Notes: generated by a model not told the origin, from the letters alone. 64,000 nt of DNA from Stomoxys calcitrans (GCF_963082655.1 NC_081554.1:98008232-98072231); one strand, 5' to 3'; counted from the first letter of the stretch, positions 22,101 to 33,782 are shown. Program-made: numbers and translations.

Positions 22101-22202
22101 ACAAGTAAAAGCGTGCTAAGTTCGGCCGGGCCGAATCTTATATACCCTCCACCATGGATAACATTTGTCGAGTTCTTTTCCCGGCATCTCATCTTAGGCA
22201 AA
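22101..22202 (-). mobile_element. DINE-like family A, tail-only fragment
   Basis: ACAAGTAAAAGCGTGCTAAG at 22101 through TTCCCGGCATCTCATCTTAG, then the A run at 22199-22202, where another complete tail begins. It is 102 bp long and in the same orientation as the next copy. Confidence 0.75.
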
Positions 22203-23805
22203 ACAAGTAAAAGCGTGCTAAGTTCGGCCGGGCCGAATCTTATATACCCCCCACCATGGATCGCATTTGTCGAGTTCTTTTCACGGCATCTCTTCTTAGG
22301 CAAAAAACCATATAAGAAAAGATTTGCTCTGCTATCAGAGCGATATCAAGATATAGTCCGGTTTGGACCACAATTAAATTATATGTTGGAGACCTGTGTA
22401 AAATGTCAGTCAATTCGAATAAGAATGGACCCTTTGGGGGCTCAAGAAGTAAAATAGAGAGATCGATTTATATGGGAGCTGTATCGGGCTATAGACCGTT
22501 TCAGACCATAATAAACACGTATGTTGACGGTCATGAGAGAATCGGTCGTACAATATTTCAGGCAAATCGTATAATAATTGCGACCTTTACAGGCTCAAGA
22601 ACTCAAGATCCCAGATCGGTTTATATGACAGCTATATCAGGTTATGAACCGATTTAAACCATACTTGGCACAGTTGTTGGATATCATAACAAAACACGTC
22701 GGGCAAAAATTCATTCCAATCGGATAAGAATTGCGCACTCTAGAGGCTCAAGAAGTCAAGACCCAAGATCGGTTTATATGGCAGCTATATCAGGTTATGA
22801 ACCGATTTGAACCATTCTTGGCACAGATGTTGGATATTATGACAAAACACGTCGTGCGAAATTTCATTCAAATCGTGTAAGAATTACGCACTCTAGAGGC
22901 TCAAGAAGTCAAGACCCAAGATCGGTTTATATGACAGCTATATCAGGTTATGAACCGATTTGAACCATTCTTGGCACAGATGTTGGATATCATGACAAAA
23001 CACGGCGTGCGAAATTTCATTCAAATCGGATAAGAATTGCGCACTCTAGAGGCTCAAGAAGTCAAGACCCAAAATCGGTTTATATGGCAGCTATATCAGG
23101 TTATGAACCGATTTGAACCATTCTTGGCACAGATGTTGGATATTATGACAAAACACGTCGTGCGAAATTTCATTCAAATCGTATAAGAATTACGCACTCT
23201 AGAGGCTCAAGAAGTCAAGACCTAAGATCGGTTTATATGACAGCTATATCAGGTTATCAACCGATTTGAACCATTCTTGGCACAGATGTTGGATATCATA
23301 ACAAAACACGTCGTGCGAAATTTCATTCCAATCGGATAAGAATTCCGCACTCTAGAGGCTCAAGAAGTCAAGACCCAAGATCGGTTTATATGGCAGCTAT
23401 ATCAGGTTATGAACCGATTTGAACCATACTTGGCACAGTTGTTGGATGTCATAACAAAACACGTCGTGCAAAATTTCATCCCAATCAGATAAGAATTGCG
23501 CACTTTAGAGGCTCAAGAAGTCAAGACCCAAGATCGGTTTATATGACAGCTATATCAAAACATGGACCGATATGGCCCATTTACAATACCAACCGACCTA
23601 CACTAATAAGAAGTATTTGTGCAAAATTTCAAGCGGCTAGCTTTACTCCTTCGGAAGTTAGCGTGCTTTCGACAGACAGACGGACGGACGGACGGACGGA
23701 CGGACGGACGGACGGACAGACGGACGGACATGGCTAGATCGACATAAAATGTCACGACGATCAAGAATATATATACTTTATGGGGTCTCAGACGAATATT
23801 TCGAG
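22203..23805 (-). mobile_element. DINE-like family A, near-complete copy (1.6 kb)
   Basis: Array units begin (GGTTTAT) at 22619, 22771, 22924 and 23077, a 152-153 bp period, with seven units in all. The CGGA minisatellite (23675-23730) is the longest in the window. The head is lost after ACGAATATTTCGAG at 23805. It shares private variants with the copy at 28791-30434 (CACGGCGTGCGAAATTTC, AATTCCGCACTCTAGAGG). Confidence 0.85.
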
Positions 23806-24191
23806 CCTTGATGACTTAAATTACTACATTCGCAATCTCGAAAGCAAAAGCATTCTATCAATCGTTTTCATTGCCATTAAGGTATTGTCATGGAGTGGGG
23901 ATCCATTATTTGGTTTTTGTCCTGTGCTATTTCTGACATCCAAATTAAACGCCGCAGCATTTAAAGGCGTTCTAGAGAGGGGCATTTTCAAACTCAAAAA
24001 CATTTCGGAGATTTGGGATAGAAATTTCAGCACGTAAATGCTTCTTTTCACATGGCTTTAATAGTCAAATCTTGGATTTAATACCAAAATGTTAACACCA
24101 TTTTCCTGAAAGTCTAAGACCTCTTCTACAAATGTCTGGAAAATATTTTACCGCTAACTGTTGAACATATAAAAAATGAATAATATTAAAA
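23806..24191. other. Non-repeat interval, no gene recognised
   Basis: Open frames exist on both strands (to 24037 plus; 24051-23824 minus) but neither resembles a known family. The segment sits where the head of the neighbouring family A copy should be, so it may be host sequence next to a truncation. Confidence 0.3.
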
Positions 24192-24330
24192 ACAAGCAAA
24201 GACGGACTAAAGTCGGGCAAAGCAGAGCTTTGGTACCCTTCACTACAACGGGTACGCAGGTTAGTCGTCGAAATAAAAATTTGCTTAAATTTTAAACGTA
24301 AATTTTCGTCCAAAATACGTCCGCATTGTG
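24192..24330 (-). mobile_element. DINE-like tail fragment of a further subfamily
   Basis: ACAAGCAAAGACGGACTAAA then GTCGGGCAAAGCAGAGC and TACCCTTCACTACAACGGGT resemble the tail layout of families C and D but with different sequence. Confidence 0.45.
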
Positions 24331-24552
24331 GGAGTCATAGAGGAAATCGTATGGGAAATTCACTATTTCTCTCAAGAGCCATAAGAGGAGCTTTTTGTGC
24401 CAAATTTTACATTTATCGGTTAACAAATGTAAAATCTTTTCACTATTATTTAAAATCAATCAAAAGGACATTATAATCAGAATGAATGTCAAAAAAAATC
24501 CACACACATAATAAAAATCCTAAAAGAAGACATTGTACAACATTTTGCTAAT
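24331..24552. other. AT-rich interval
   Basis: One weak array-like phrase (AAATTTTACATTTATCGG); otherwise nothing recognised. Confidence 0.4.
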
Positions 24553-25205
24553 GTTAGGATAGATTGAAAAGAGGTCGCAGATATTAATCCGCCCATGCCA
24601 CTATGGAATACAACTAAACCAGTAATCGGCTTGTTATGCGCTCTAAATATTATACTAATAAATAACCTCGATAAAGAAAATCTTAGTCTAGAATTCCGTG
24701 CTACTTACAAAATCCCTAATTGTTTTTCTTACAACGCGCCTAAGTTGGTTATTTGGTTCATGTCTGGTATTGTGTCTCCATCTAAGTGTCGGTGTCACGA
24801 AAGCCGGGCAATGACGTAAGGAATGCTCTAACGTCTCATCATATTCCCCGAATGCCCTACACATTCTGTCATTTGCAACACCGGTGCATTAATGACATCG
24901 TAGTCCTATGAGTCCTTTTGTGATAACGAAAGATATACTGCCCTCATTCTTATTTTCTTTCGCTAAGAGCCTGGTCTTATCCCGATTCACAGATAGGATT
25001 TCCGTCGTCCTACCGACGGTTTTACTGTTTCATAGTGTAAGTGGGCGTTCATCGCCCACGTCCTCAATTTGAACTGGGGCTACCCGAAAGGCTTCGGGTT
25101 TATCAAGTTTATTGATGGCTGTCCTCTGGCCTTCACCGCAAAATCGTCTGATCTTTCATTCCTCCTTACTTCTCTATGGCCTATGGTATTATCCTTACGA
25201 TGCAT
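24553..25205 (-). pseudogene. Non-LTR retrotransposon N2, 3' fragment
   Basis: Matches the 3' parts of the N2 copies at 26382 and 34650: the untranslated end (GGTCGCAGATATTAATCCGC, AGTAATCGGCTTGTTATGCG), the Cys/His-rich C-terminal coding segment near 24790-24900 and the end of the RNase H domain up to about 25205. Stops and small deletions interrupt the frame. Confidence 0.65.
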
Positions 25206-25434
25206 TTTTTTTTCATCACATGTTGAGACAGTCTGTTAAGAAATTCGTGGACAAGGACTCTAAAAGCAGCTACATCCAAATCTTAACAGATTTAGATGAA
25301 CAATTTTTTAACTATACTCATTTGTGTACATTTTTAGCTGAATCTGTAGTGGTGGATATCCCGGCAAAACGTAGAACGTTTTCATATGATTTTGAACAGA
25401 TCATAGTAAATTTTTTCTAATACAACCACAACAG
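25206..25434. other. Interval with a possible DINE-like tail remnant
   Basis: AGCTGAATCTGTAGTGGTGG near 25340 resembles the tail of the copy ending at 7720. The open frame (25112-25420) crosses the N2 boundary and is not a gene. Confidence 0.3.
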
Positions 25435-25640
25435 GGCATATCGGATGAAATATATATTTATATTTAATTCAAGATCGACATTGATGAAATTTTGCATACC
25501 TGTTGAGATGTCAAATACAACATAATTTTTCCAAAGATCTATGACAAGTAAAGTCATTAAAAAAACATATCGGATCAAAGATATATATGGAATCTTTATC
25601 TTAACCTTTAACTGGCGAGGTTGAAGAAAAAGAACTATAT
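25435..25640 (-). mobile_element. DINE-like family D array fragment
   Basis: GGGCATATCGGATGAAATAT and CATATCGGATCAAAGATATA are complements of the family D unit phrase. No ends visible. Confidence 0.4.
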
Positions 25641-26381
25641 TTAAAATATTGCTGTATTAGTTGATTAAATAATATAACTCAGAACGAAAATAACAACAAG
25701 TAAAAAGGCTTTTAGTTCGGCCGGACCGAACTTTGGATATCCTCCACTTCGGGTATATATGTAAACACCCTTTCGTCACAATCTGATGAAAATTGGATAA
25801 TTTATGCACCCAAATTTTATGAGCTTCAGACCCTTAACCGGCGTATCAGTCTATATGACAGCTATATCTAAATACAGTCCGATCCGAACCGATCCGAAAT
25901 TTCAGCGAAATCGGTTAAAAAATTAATATTTTATGGGCTTCAGACCTTTTATCGGGAGATCAATCTGTATGACAGCTATATCTTATATAGTCCGATCCGA
26001 CCCATTTTTGGGACGGATGTCGGGAGACTCAAAACTACCCATTGTTCCAAATATTTTTCGGAAGATCGGTCTATATGGCAGCCATATCTAAATATATTCC
26101 GATTTGTTCCATATTTAAGTCAGATGTAGGGAGGCTTAAAATACCCCACTTTTTAAAATTTCATCGAAATTGGGTAATAAATAAAGCTTTAACGGGCTTC
26201 ATACCCTTAATCGGCAGATCGGTATATATGGCATCTGTATATAAATGTAATCCGATCTGAACCATATTTGAGTCAGATGTCGGGAAGCCTTAAACTACTC
26301 ACTGTTTCAAATTACAGCAAAATCGGATAAAAAATAAAGCATTTATAGGCATTAGACCCTTTATCGGCAGATATGTCTATA

Positions 26382-28143
26382 AGGGCAGAGGAATTGGCGG
26401 TGAAGGCCAGAGGACTGTCCTCAATAAACTTGGTTGACCCGAAGCCTTTCGACGCAGTCCGAGTTAAGGGAGTGGGCGATGAATGCGCATGCAACATTGT
26501 GGAACAGCGAAAGGGTCGGAAGGACGGCGAAAATCCTATGGGGGATCCAGATCGTGAGAAGACAAGGCTATTACTGAAAGGAAGCAAGAAGGAGGTCAGT
26601 ATAGCTATTGGTATCATAACGGGACACATAGGACTACGAGCTCACTTATGTAAAATCGGTGCGGCAAATGACAGCATGTGAAGGGAATGCGGGGAAGATG
26701 ATGAGACGTTGGAGCATTTCCTTTGTCATTGCCCGGCTTTCGGGTCCAACAGATGCCGGTATATCAGACATGAACCAACTTAGGGGAGTGGCATTAAAAA
26801 CAATTAAGGATTTTGTAAATAGCACGGAATTCCTAACTTAAAATTGTCTTTTTATACCCTCCACCATAGGATGGGGATGTACTTATTTCGTCATTCTGTT
26901 TGTAACTCCACGAAATATTCGTCTAAGACCCCTTAAAGTATATATATTCCTGATCATCATGACATTTTAAGTCGACCTAGCCATGTCCGTCCGTCTGTCT
27001 GTCGAAAGCACGCTAACTTTCGAAGGAGTAACGCTAGCCGCTTGAAATTTTGCACAAATACTTCTTATTAGTGTAGGTCGGTTGAGATTGTAAATGGGCT
27101 ATATCGGTCCACATTTTGATATAGCTGCCATATAAACCGATCTGGGATCTTGACTTCTTGAGCCGCTAGAGGGCACAATTCTTATCCGATTTGGCTGAAA
27201 TTTTGCATGAGGTGTTTTATTATGACTTCCAAACAATGAGTATGGTTGAAATCGGTCCATAACCTGATATAGCTATCATATAAACCTATCTGTGGTCTTG
27301 ACTTCTTGAGCCGCTAGAGTGCGCAATTCCTATCTGACTTGGCTGAAATTTTGCACGACATGTTTTATTATGACTTCCAACAACTGTGTTAAGAATAGTT
27401 CAAATCGGTCTATAACCTGATATAGCTGCCATATAAACCGATCTGGGGTCTTGATTTCTTGAGCCACTAGAGGGCGCAATTATTATCCGATTTAGCTGAA
27501 ATTTTGCATGAGGTGTTTTGATATAACTTTCAACAACTGCGCTAAGAATAGTTCAAATCGGTCCATAAACTGATATAGCTGTCATATAAACCGATATGGG
27601 ATTTTGACTTCTTGAGCCTCTAAAGGGCGCAAGTACAATATTATCCGATTTGGCTGAAATTTTATACAACGGCTTCTCTCATGACCTTTAACATACGTGT
27701 CGAATAAGGCATGAATCTGTTTATAGCCTAATACAGCTCCCATATAAACCGATTTCCCTATTTTACTTCTTCAGCCCCTAAAGTGCGAAATTCTTATTAG
27801 ATTTGGCTGAAATTTTACACAATGACTTCTGCTATGGTCTCCAATATTCAGGTCAATTATGGTCCGAAATGAACCATACCCTGATATTGTTCCAATAACA
27901 AAGCAATTCTTTTCTTTTATACTTTGTTTGCCTAAAAAGAGGTACCGTGGCAATATCCCGACAAATTAAATCTATGGTGGAGGGTATATAAGATTCGGCC
28001 CGGCCGAATTTAGCACGCTTTTACTTGTTAGAGGTTACTTTATAGTTTCTGGAGCGCATAACAAGCCGATTACTGGCTGAGGTGTTTGTCCATAGTGGCA
28101 TGGGGCGGATTAATATCTGCACCCTCTTTTCAACCTAACCTAG
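26382..28143 (+). mobile_element. Non-LTR retrotransposon N2, 5'-truncated, split by family A
   Basis: The copy starts inside the RNase H domain (AEELAVKARGLS) and continues to a Cys/His motif (RECGEDDETLEHFLCHC) in which the codon for the first Cys is a TGA stop (26679-26681). The coding part ends NSTEFLT at 26841. The 3' untranslated part is broken by a family A element (26853-28028) and finishes CTCTTTTCAACCTAACCTAG. The 7-bp duplication GTCTATA (26375-26381 and 28144-28150) frames it, as expected for target-primed insertion. Confidence 0.8.
26853..28028 (+). mobile_element. DINE-like family A, complete copy inside N2 (1.18 kb)
   Basis: Head TATACCCTCCACCATAGG at 26853, core, GTCCGTCCGTCTGTCTGTCG, five to six array units, palindrome TTCGGCCCGGCCGAAT, end ACTTGT at 28028. 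Removing it leaves CTTTTTAGAGG, exactly the sequence in the N2 copy at 34760, so the ends and the T/T target are certain. Confidence 0.9.
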
Positions 28144-28443
28144 GTCTATATAGCAGCTATATCTAAAAATGGTCCGATTTTGCCCGTTCAAGAACTTAAC
28201 CAGCGTGCAAAAAGAGGTATCCATGCCAAATTTCAGCTTAATATCTCAATTTTTGAAGGCTATAGAGTGATTACAACAGACGGACGGGCAGACACACGGA
28301 CATCGTTAAATCGTCTTAGAATTTTACTACGATCCGAAATATATATACTTTGTAGTGTCGGAAATTGATATTTCGATGTGTTGCAAACGGAATGACTAAT
28401 GACTAAATGAATATACCCCTTATCCTACGGTCGTAGGTATAAC

Positions 28444-28790
28444 AACTGTCGACATGTGATAAATTTTACACCAGCACAAGAAATATATGTATAGATGCTA
28501 TATATAAATCTGAACAGTTGGCTTTAAGGGAAAATTACTGTGTTGGTATCAACCTCTTCCTACCATAGTTAATCTTGCCAAATATTGATCACTTATTTGC
28601 GTTCTCTGCTCGAGTCAAATAATACTTTCTAAACAGTGTGGTATAATTCATATTGCTCAAGAAATGAAAAGAGACAACTTCTCAGAATTTCTAAATTAAA
28701 AAACCTAGAACACGATGCCAAATGCAAAAGTCTACTTAAAAAAAGATTTACTAATACCCTGACCCTCAAGCCAATACGACACGACAAAAA
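28444..28790. other. AT-rich interval, nothing recognised
   Basis: No repeat family or convincing open frame. Confidence 0.5.
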
Positions 28791-30434
28791 ACAAGTAAAA
28801 GCGTGCTAAGTTCGGCCGGGCCGAATCTTATATACCCTCCACCATGGATCGCATTTGTCGAGTTCTTTTCACGGCATCTCTTCTTAGGCAAAAAAGCATA
28901 TAAGAAAAGATTTGCTCTGCTATCAGAGCGATATCAAGATATGGTCCGGTTTGGACCACAATTAAATTATATGTTGGAGACCTGTGTAAAATGTCAGTCA
29001 ATTCGAATAAGAATGGGCCCTTTGGGGGCTCAAGAAGTAAAATAGAGAGATCGATTTATATGGGAGCTGTATCGGGCTATAGACCGTTTCAGACCATAAT
29101 AAACACGTATGTTGACGGTCATGAGAGAATCGGTCGTACAATATTTCAGGCAAATCGTATAATAATTGCGACCTCTACAGGCTCAAGAACTCAAGATCCC
29201 AGATCGGTTTATATGACAGCTATATCAGGTTATGAACCGATTTAAACCATACTTGGCACAGTTGTTGGATATCATAACAAAACACGTCGGGCAAAAATTC
29301 ATTCCAATCGGATAAGAATTGCGCACTCTAGAGGCTCAAGAAGTCAAGACCCAAGATCGGTTTATATGGCAGCTATATCAGGTTATGAACCGATTTGAAC
29401 CATTCTTGGCACAGATGTTGGATATTATGACAAAACACGTCGTGCGAAATTTCATTCAAATCGGATAAGAATTGCGCACTCTAGAGGCTCAAGAAGTCAA
29501 GACCTAAGATCGGTTTATATGGCAGCTATATCAGGTTATGAACCGATTTGAACCATTCTTGGCACAGATGTTGGATATTATGACAAAACACGGCGTGCGA
29601 AATTTCATTCAAATCGGATAAGAATTGCGCACTCTAGAGGCTCAAGAAGTCAAGACCCAAGATCGGTTTATATGGCAGCTATATCAGGTTATCAACCGAT
29701 TTGAACCATTCTTGGCACAGATGTTGGATATTATGACAAAACACGTCGTGCGAAATTTCATTCAAATCGTATAAGAATTACGCACTCTAGAGGCTCAAGA
29801 AGTCAAGACCTAAGATCGGTTTATATGACAGCTATATCAGGTTATCAACCGATTTGAACCATTCTTGGCACAGATGTTGGATATCATAACAAAACACGTC
29901 GTGCGAAATTTCATTCCAATCGGATAAGAATTCCGCACTCTAGAGGCTCAAGAAGTCAAGACCCAAGATCGGTTTATATGGCAGCTATATCAGGTTATGA
30001 ACCGATTTGAACCATACTTGGCACAGTTGTTGGATGTCATAACAAAACACGTCGTGCAAAATTTTATCCCAATCAGATAAGAATTGCGCACTTTAGAGGC
30101 TCAAGAAGTCAAGACCCAAGATCGGTTTATATGACAGCTATATCAAAACATGGACCGATATGGCCCATTTACAATACCAACCGACCTACACTAATAAGAA
30201 GTATTTGTGCAAAATTTCAAGCGGCTAGCTTTACTCCTTCGGAAGTTAGCGTGCTTTCGACAGACAGACGGACGGACGGACGGACGGACGGACGGACGGA
30301 CATGGCTAGATCGACATAAAATGTCACGACGATCAAGAATATATATACTTTATGGGGTCTCAGACGAATATTTCGAGTAGTTACAAACAGAATGACGAAA
30401 TTAGTATACCCCCCATCTTATGGTGGAGGGTATA
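28791..30434 (-). mobile_element. DINE-like family A, complete copy (1.64 kb)
   Basis: Starts ACAAGTAAAAGCGTGC at 28791 and ends GGTGGAGGGTATA at 30434, with A on both sides. Seven array units (GGTTTAT at 29206, 29359 and so on, 153 bp apart), a CGGA tract at 30264-30301, core and head are all present. It is nearly identical to 22203-23805. Confidence 0.9.
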
Positions 30435-31854
30435 AAAAACCCAAACAAAAGCCGACTGAAAAATGACAATTCCATTTGATGAAAGTTTACGCGAAACAAG
30501 TTTTGGTAACATTGTCGAATCCGGTGGCCATGTCCAAATCCGTTGGCAAGAGATGGAAGTGTATGTGGGTTTATGCGTTGAACACATTGGGAATGATTAA
30601 TTCATCATCACTCACTGCGTTCGGACAGTAGCAACATGGGCAAACCAAAGAGGGCAGTGATTAGAGAAGAACTGCAATATTTTCCAAAGCCCCGCAGGTT
30701 AGTTCTCTACATTGAATGAATGAATGAATGGATGAGTGAATGCATTTCGCCAACGTAGCCAAACTCTGGAGCAGACATCCGTCCATAAGTTGCTGTGGCA
30801 TTGTATTTCAACGTCTAACTTTTAGTTTTCAATTTAATTTTTAATTGGTTTTTGGTGAAATGGAATGAACGTTGTTTTTTTCTAAATTTTTTCGTCTAGG
30901 TTTTTTTTGTATTTATTCGGTTTCGGTTGGCTCCACATCCTAACCAGGGGCAACAACGGAGGGTTTTGCACAAAGTTTGAGCATTAAAGTTTAAAAAAAA
31001 AAAACAGTTCATCAAGGAGACATCTTTCTTGTGGCCAAATCTAAATTGCGTTTAAATTCCCTGCCGTTTAACTGAATTTAAATGTCGACGAATGTCAAAT
31101 TGTGACATTTAACGAAAGTACGTGATTTAAGGCACAATTCGCATATAGCAATCAGCTGACCCACCATCCATCCATCCATCCTCCCTTACGGGGGAAACTT
31201 GGACTTTAATGACTTTTCCACAAAAGTGTCATTGTGTGGCAATGGCTACAGGCCATAATCTTATGTCATATTGCTGTGATTGTTGCCACTGTAGCCGCTG
31301 GAATCGTTCGTTCGTTCATATGTCATTGTTTACATTTCCATTTAAACGAAAACAAACGACAACAAATGCTACGAATATTAAACGAATGCAATAAGGACAA
31401 TCCCAATGCTTCAAGGGGCTGAAGGTGATGTACTCGTACAGCTCAAATGATTGTGCGATGCAGGGTGTTCTTTGGCCAGATGGGTGAAAGGATGGATAGG
31501 TGGGTGGTTGTGGCACAGGCTTTTCATCAGCGTCATCACAAGCGAGACCAAATGATAATAGAAATCATGCATGACCCGCAGGCTGAATAAAAGCGTACGT
31601 ATTCATTTTACGCATTCTAGCGCAAAAATTGAATGGCCATAAGTATTTGCCAACATGGAAAGTAGGCATAAATTATACAGCCTCGTGTCATATTATAAGG
31701 AAATTGAGAGACTAGGCTGAATTTAGAAAATTTAGTACATTTTTGCAAGAATGTTGTCTTGGTCGCATTGAAACACCAACAGGCTTGGTTCTTGGTTGTT
31801 TTTACTATCACAGTTTGTATTGGATGTAAGGTGTACTCCACTCTTGAAATACTT
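30435..31854. other. Long low-repeat interval, probably host non-coding
   Basis: The longest stretch free of the window's repeat families. It holds a GAATGAATGAATGGATGA microsatellite (about 30715), a CCATCCATCCATCC tract (about 31165) and short frames on both strands with no recognisable product. It could be intergenic or intronic host DNA. Confidence 0.4.
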
Positions 31855-33782
31855 CATTTCAGCCCGTTACTCTCATGATGACTGATTTAGTGGTGTTTTC
31901 GGGGGAGAGGTGTCCCCCAGATACTTGGCCTGGAAAAATATCAGCATCGTGTTTTTCTCTCAAATACCATTTATTTAAACCCCATATTGCCATTGGCTTA
32001 AGAGGAGTTTAGAGGGTGAGGCGTCCTCCAAATACATGGCTCCAAAATAGGTTATCAAATTCGTTTTCTAATCTCAATTACCTTTCATTTGAGCCACATA
32101 TTGGCATGGTCGAAAAATGTTTTCCTTTTGGGTGTGTTTTGGGAAAGGGGTGATGCCCTAAATACATGGTCCTACATTTGGATATCAAATTCGTATTCTA
32201 CTCCCAAATACCTTTTTTTGAGCCCCATATTGCGATGGGCACTAAAAAATTGCTCTTTGTGGGGTATTTTGGGAAAGGGTTAGACCGCCAGAAAATTGGT
32301 CCCGAAAATGGGTATCAATTCTTGCTCTATCCCCCAATACCTTTCATTTAAGTTCCACATTGAAATGGTTGGTAAATATGCCCGATTTAGGGGTGTTTTG
32401 GGGATTGGAGTGGTCCCCCAAACACTAAGACCGGAAAATATATCAGCAACGTGCACTATTCTCATATATCTATATATCATTTATTTGAACCCCATATTGC
32501 CATTGCCCTCAAAATTGGATATCAAATTCGTTTTCTAATCTCATTTAAACTCCTTATTGCAAAAGTCAGCAAATATGTCCGGTTTGGGGTATTGGCCCTA
32601 AAAACTATGAATATTTAGTTCCACTCTCTTTAAGACCCAAATTGTCATGGTGAGCAAATATGTCCTATTTGGGGGTTGTTATGATGGTGGGACTTCCCCT
32701 AGACATATGGTCCCTACTGTTGATATCAGATACGGGGTCTACTCCCAAATACCTTTAATTTGAGCCCCAAATTTCCATAGTCGGCAAACATGAACGGCTT
32801 GGGGGGTGTTTTGGGGAATGGACGGCCACTCAGTGCGTTGGCCTTAAAAATATATATCTGATTCGTGTTCCACTTTAAAAACCTTCTTATTTGAGCCTCA
32901 TTTTGCAATAGTCAGAAACTACTTACTATTTGGGTGGTGTTGTGGGATTGGCGTGGCCCCATAAACACTTTTCACGAATATTGTTATCAAATTCATGCTT
33001 TACTCCCAAAAACCTTTCACTTGAGCCTCATATTGCTATGGTCGTAAATTTGTCCCTTTGGGGGATCTTTGGGGAGAGGCGGCCCCCAAACACTTGGTCC
33101 CATACATGGATATCAGATTCGTATTCTACATTCAAATACCTTTTGTTTAAGTCCCATATTCCCATGGTCAGTAAATAAGTACAATTTGGGAGATGTTTTG
33201 GGGAAGGGGTGGACCCCTAGAAACGTGGTCCCACATTTGGATATCAGATTCGTATTCTACTCGCAAATACCTTTCATTTGAGTCCCATATTGCCATGATC
33301 GGTAAATATGTCCGATTTAGGGGTGTTTTGGGGCTTGGGGTGGTCCCCCTAGCACTTGGTCCAACAATTGGATACCAGATACGTTTTCTTATCCTAAATA
33401 CCTTTCATTTGAATCCTATATTGTCGTGATTGGTCGAAATATATGTTAGGTAGGTTTTAGGGTGGGGCAGCCCCCTAGGTACCCCATCGGAAATTTGGAT
33501 ACCAAATTTTTATTTTGACGTACTATTTGAGAGCATACAAAATTTCGCTTAAATCGCACCACCCATCTCCGAGATCTGGCGTTTCTGAAAATTATTGTAA
33601 GGGGGAGGGTCCGCCCCCCTTCAGATATCAAAAAATGTAACACCCTATTTTCACCACGGGGTCATTATGCAATTTCAAGAAAATCGGTTCAGCCATTTCT
33701 GAGTCTAAAAGGAACACACAAACATACAAACAAACAAACAAACCTACAAACAAACACAAATTGATTTTTATATATAAGAAGA
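31855..33782 (-). mobile_element. Helitron-like element with GC-rich ~130-bp tandem array
   Basis: On the minus strand it starts TCTTCTTATATATAAAAATC (5' base at 33782) preceded by A, as for Helitrons (5' TC after A). A TTTG-rich tract (33720-33755) follows, then an array with repeated phrases such as CAAATACCTTTCATTTGAG and GGGGTGTTTTGGGG. Unit starts near 32083, 32211, 32339, 33139, 33270 and 33401 give a period of 128-131 bp. No Rep/helicase is encoded. The 3' end is missing on the left. A possible 3' end of this family (CTAG) is at 53305. Confidence 0.55.

Larger units (their letters stand above)
25696..28443 (-). mobile_element. DINE-like family B copy, split by an N2 insertion
   Basis: Tail ACAAGTAAAAAGGC at 25696 with TTCGGCCGGACCGAAC, four array units to 26381, then, after the N2 insertion, one more unit from 28144, ACAGACGGACGGGCAGAC, the core and the head ending TCGTAGGTATA near 28443. 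The repeat GTCTATA flanks the N2 insertion on both sides. Confidence 0.75.

Noticed and set aside
22619..23535. Regularly spaced repeats resembling a CRISPR array
   Set aside because: Units of about 153 bp are repeated end to end without unique spacers, in a eukaryotic transposon setting.
23780..24037. Plus-strand frame starting in the family A core
   Set aside because: Its start lies in a transposon and the remainder matches nothing; the antisense frame is equally long.
26312..26629. Minus-strand frame of 105 codons
   Set aside because: Antisense of N2 coding sequence that carries the Cys/His motif on the plus strand.
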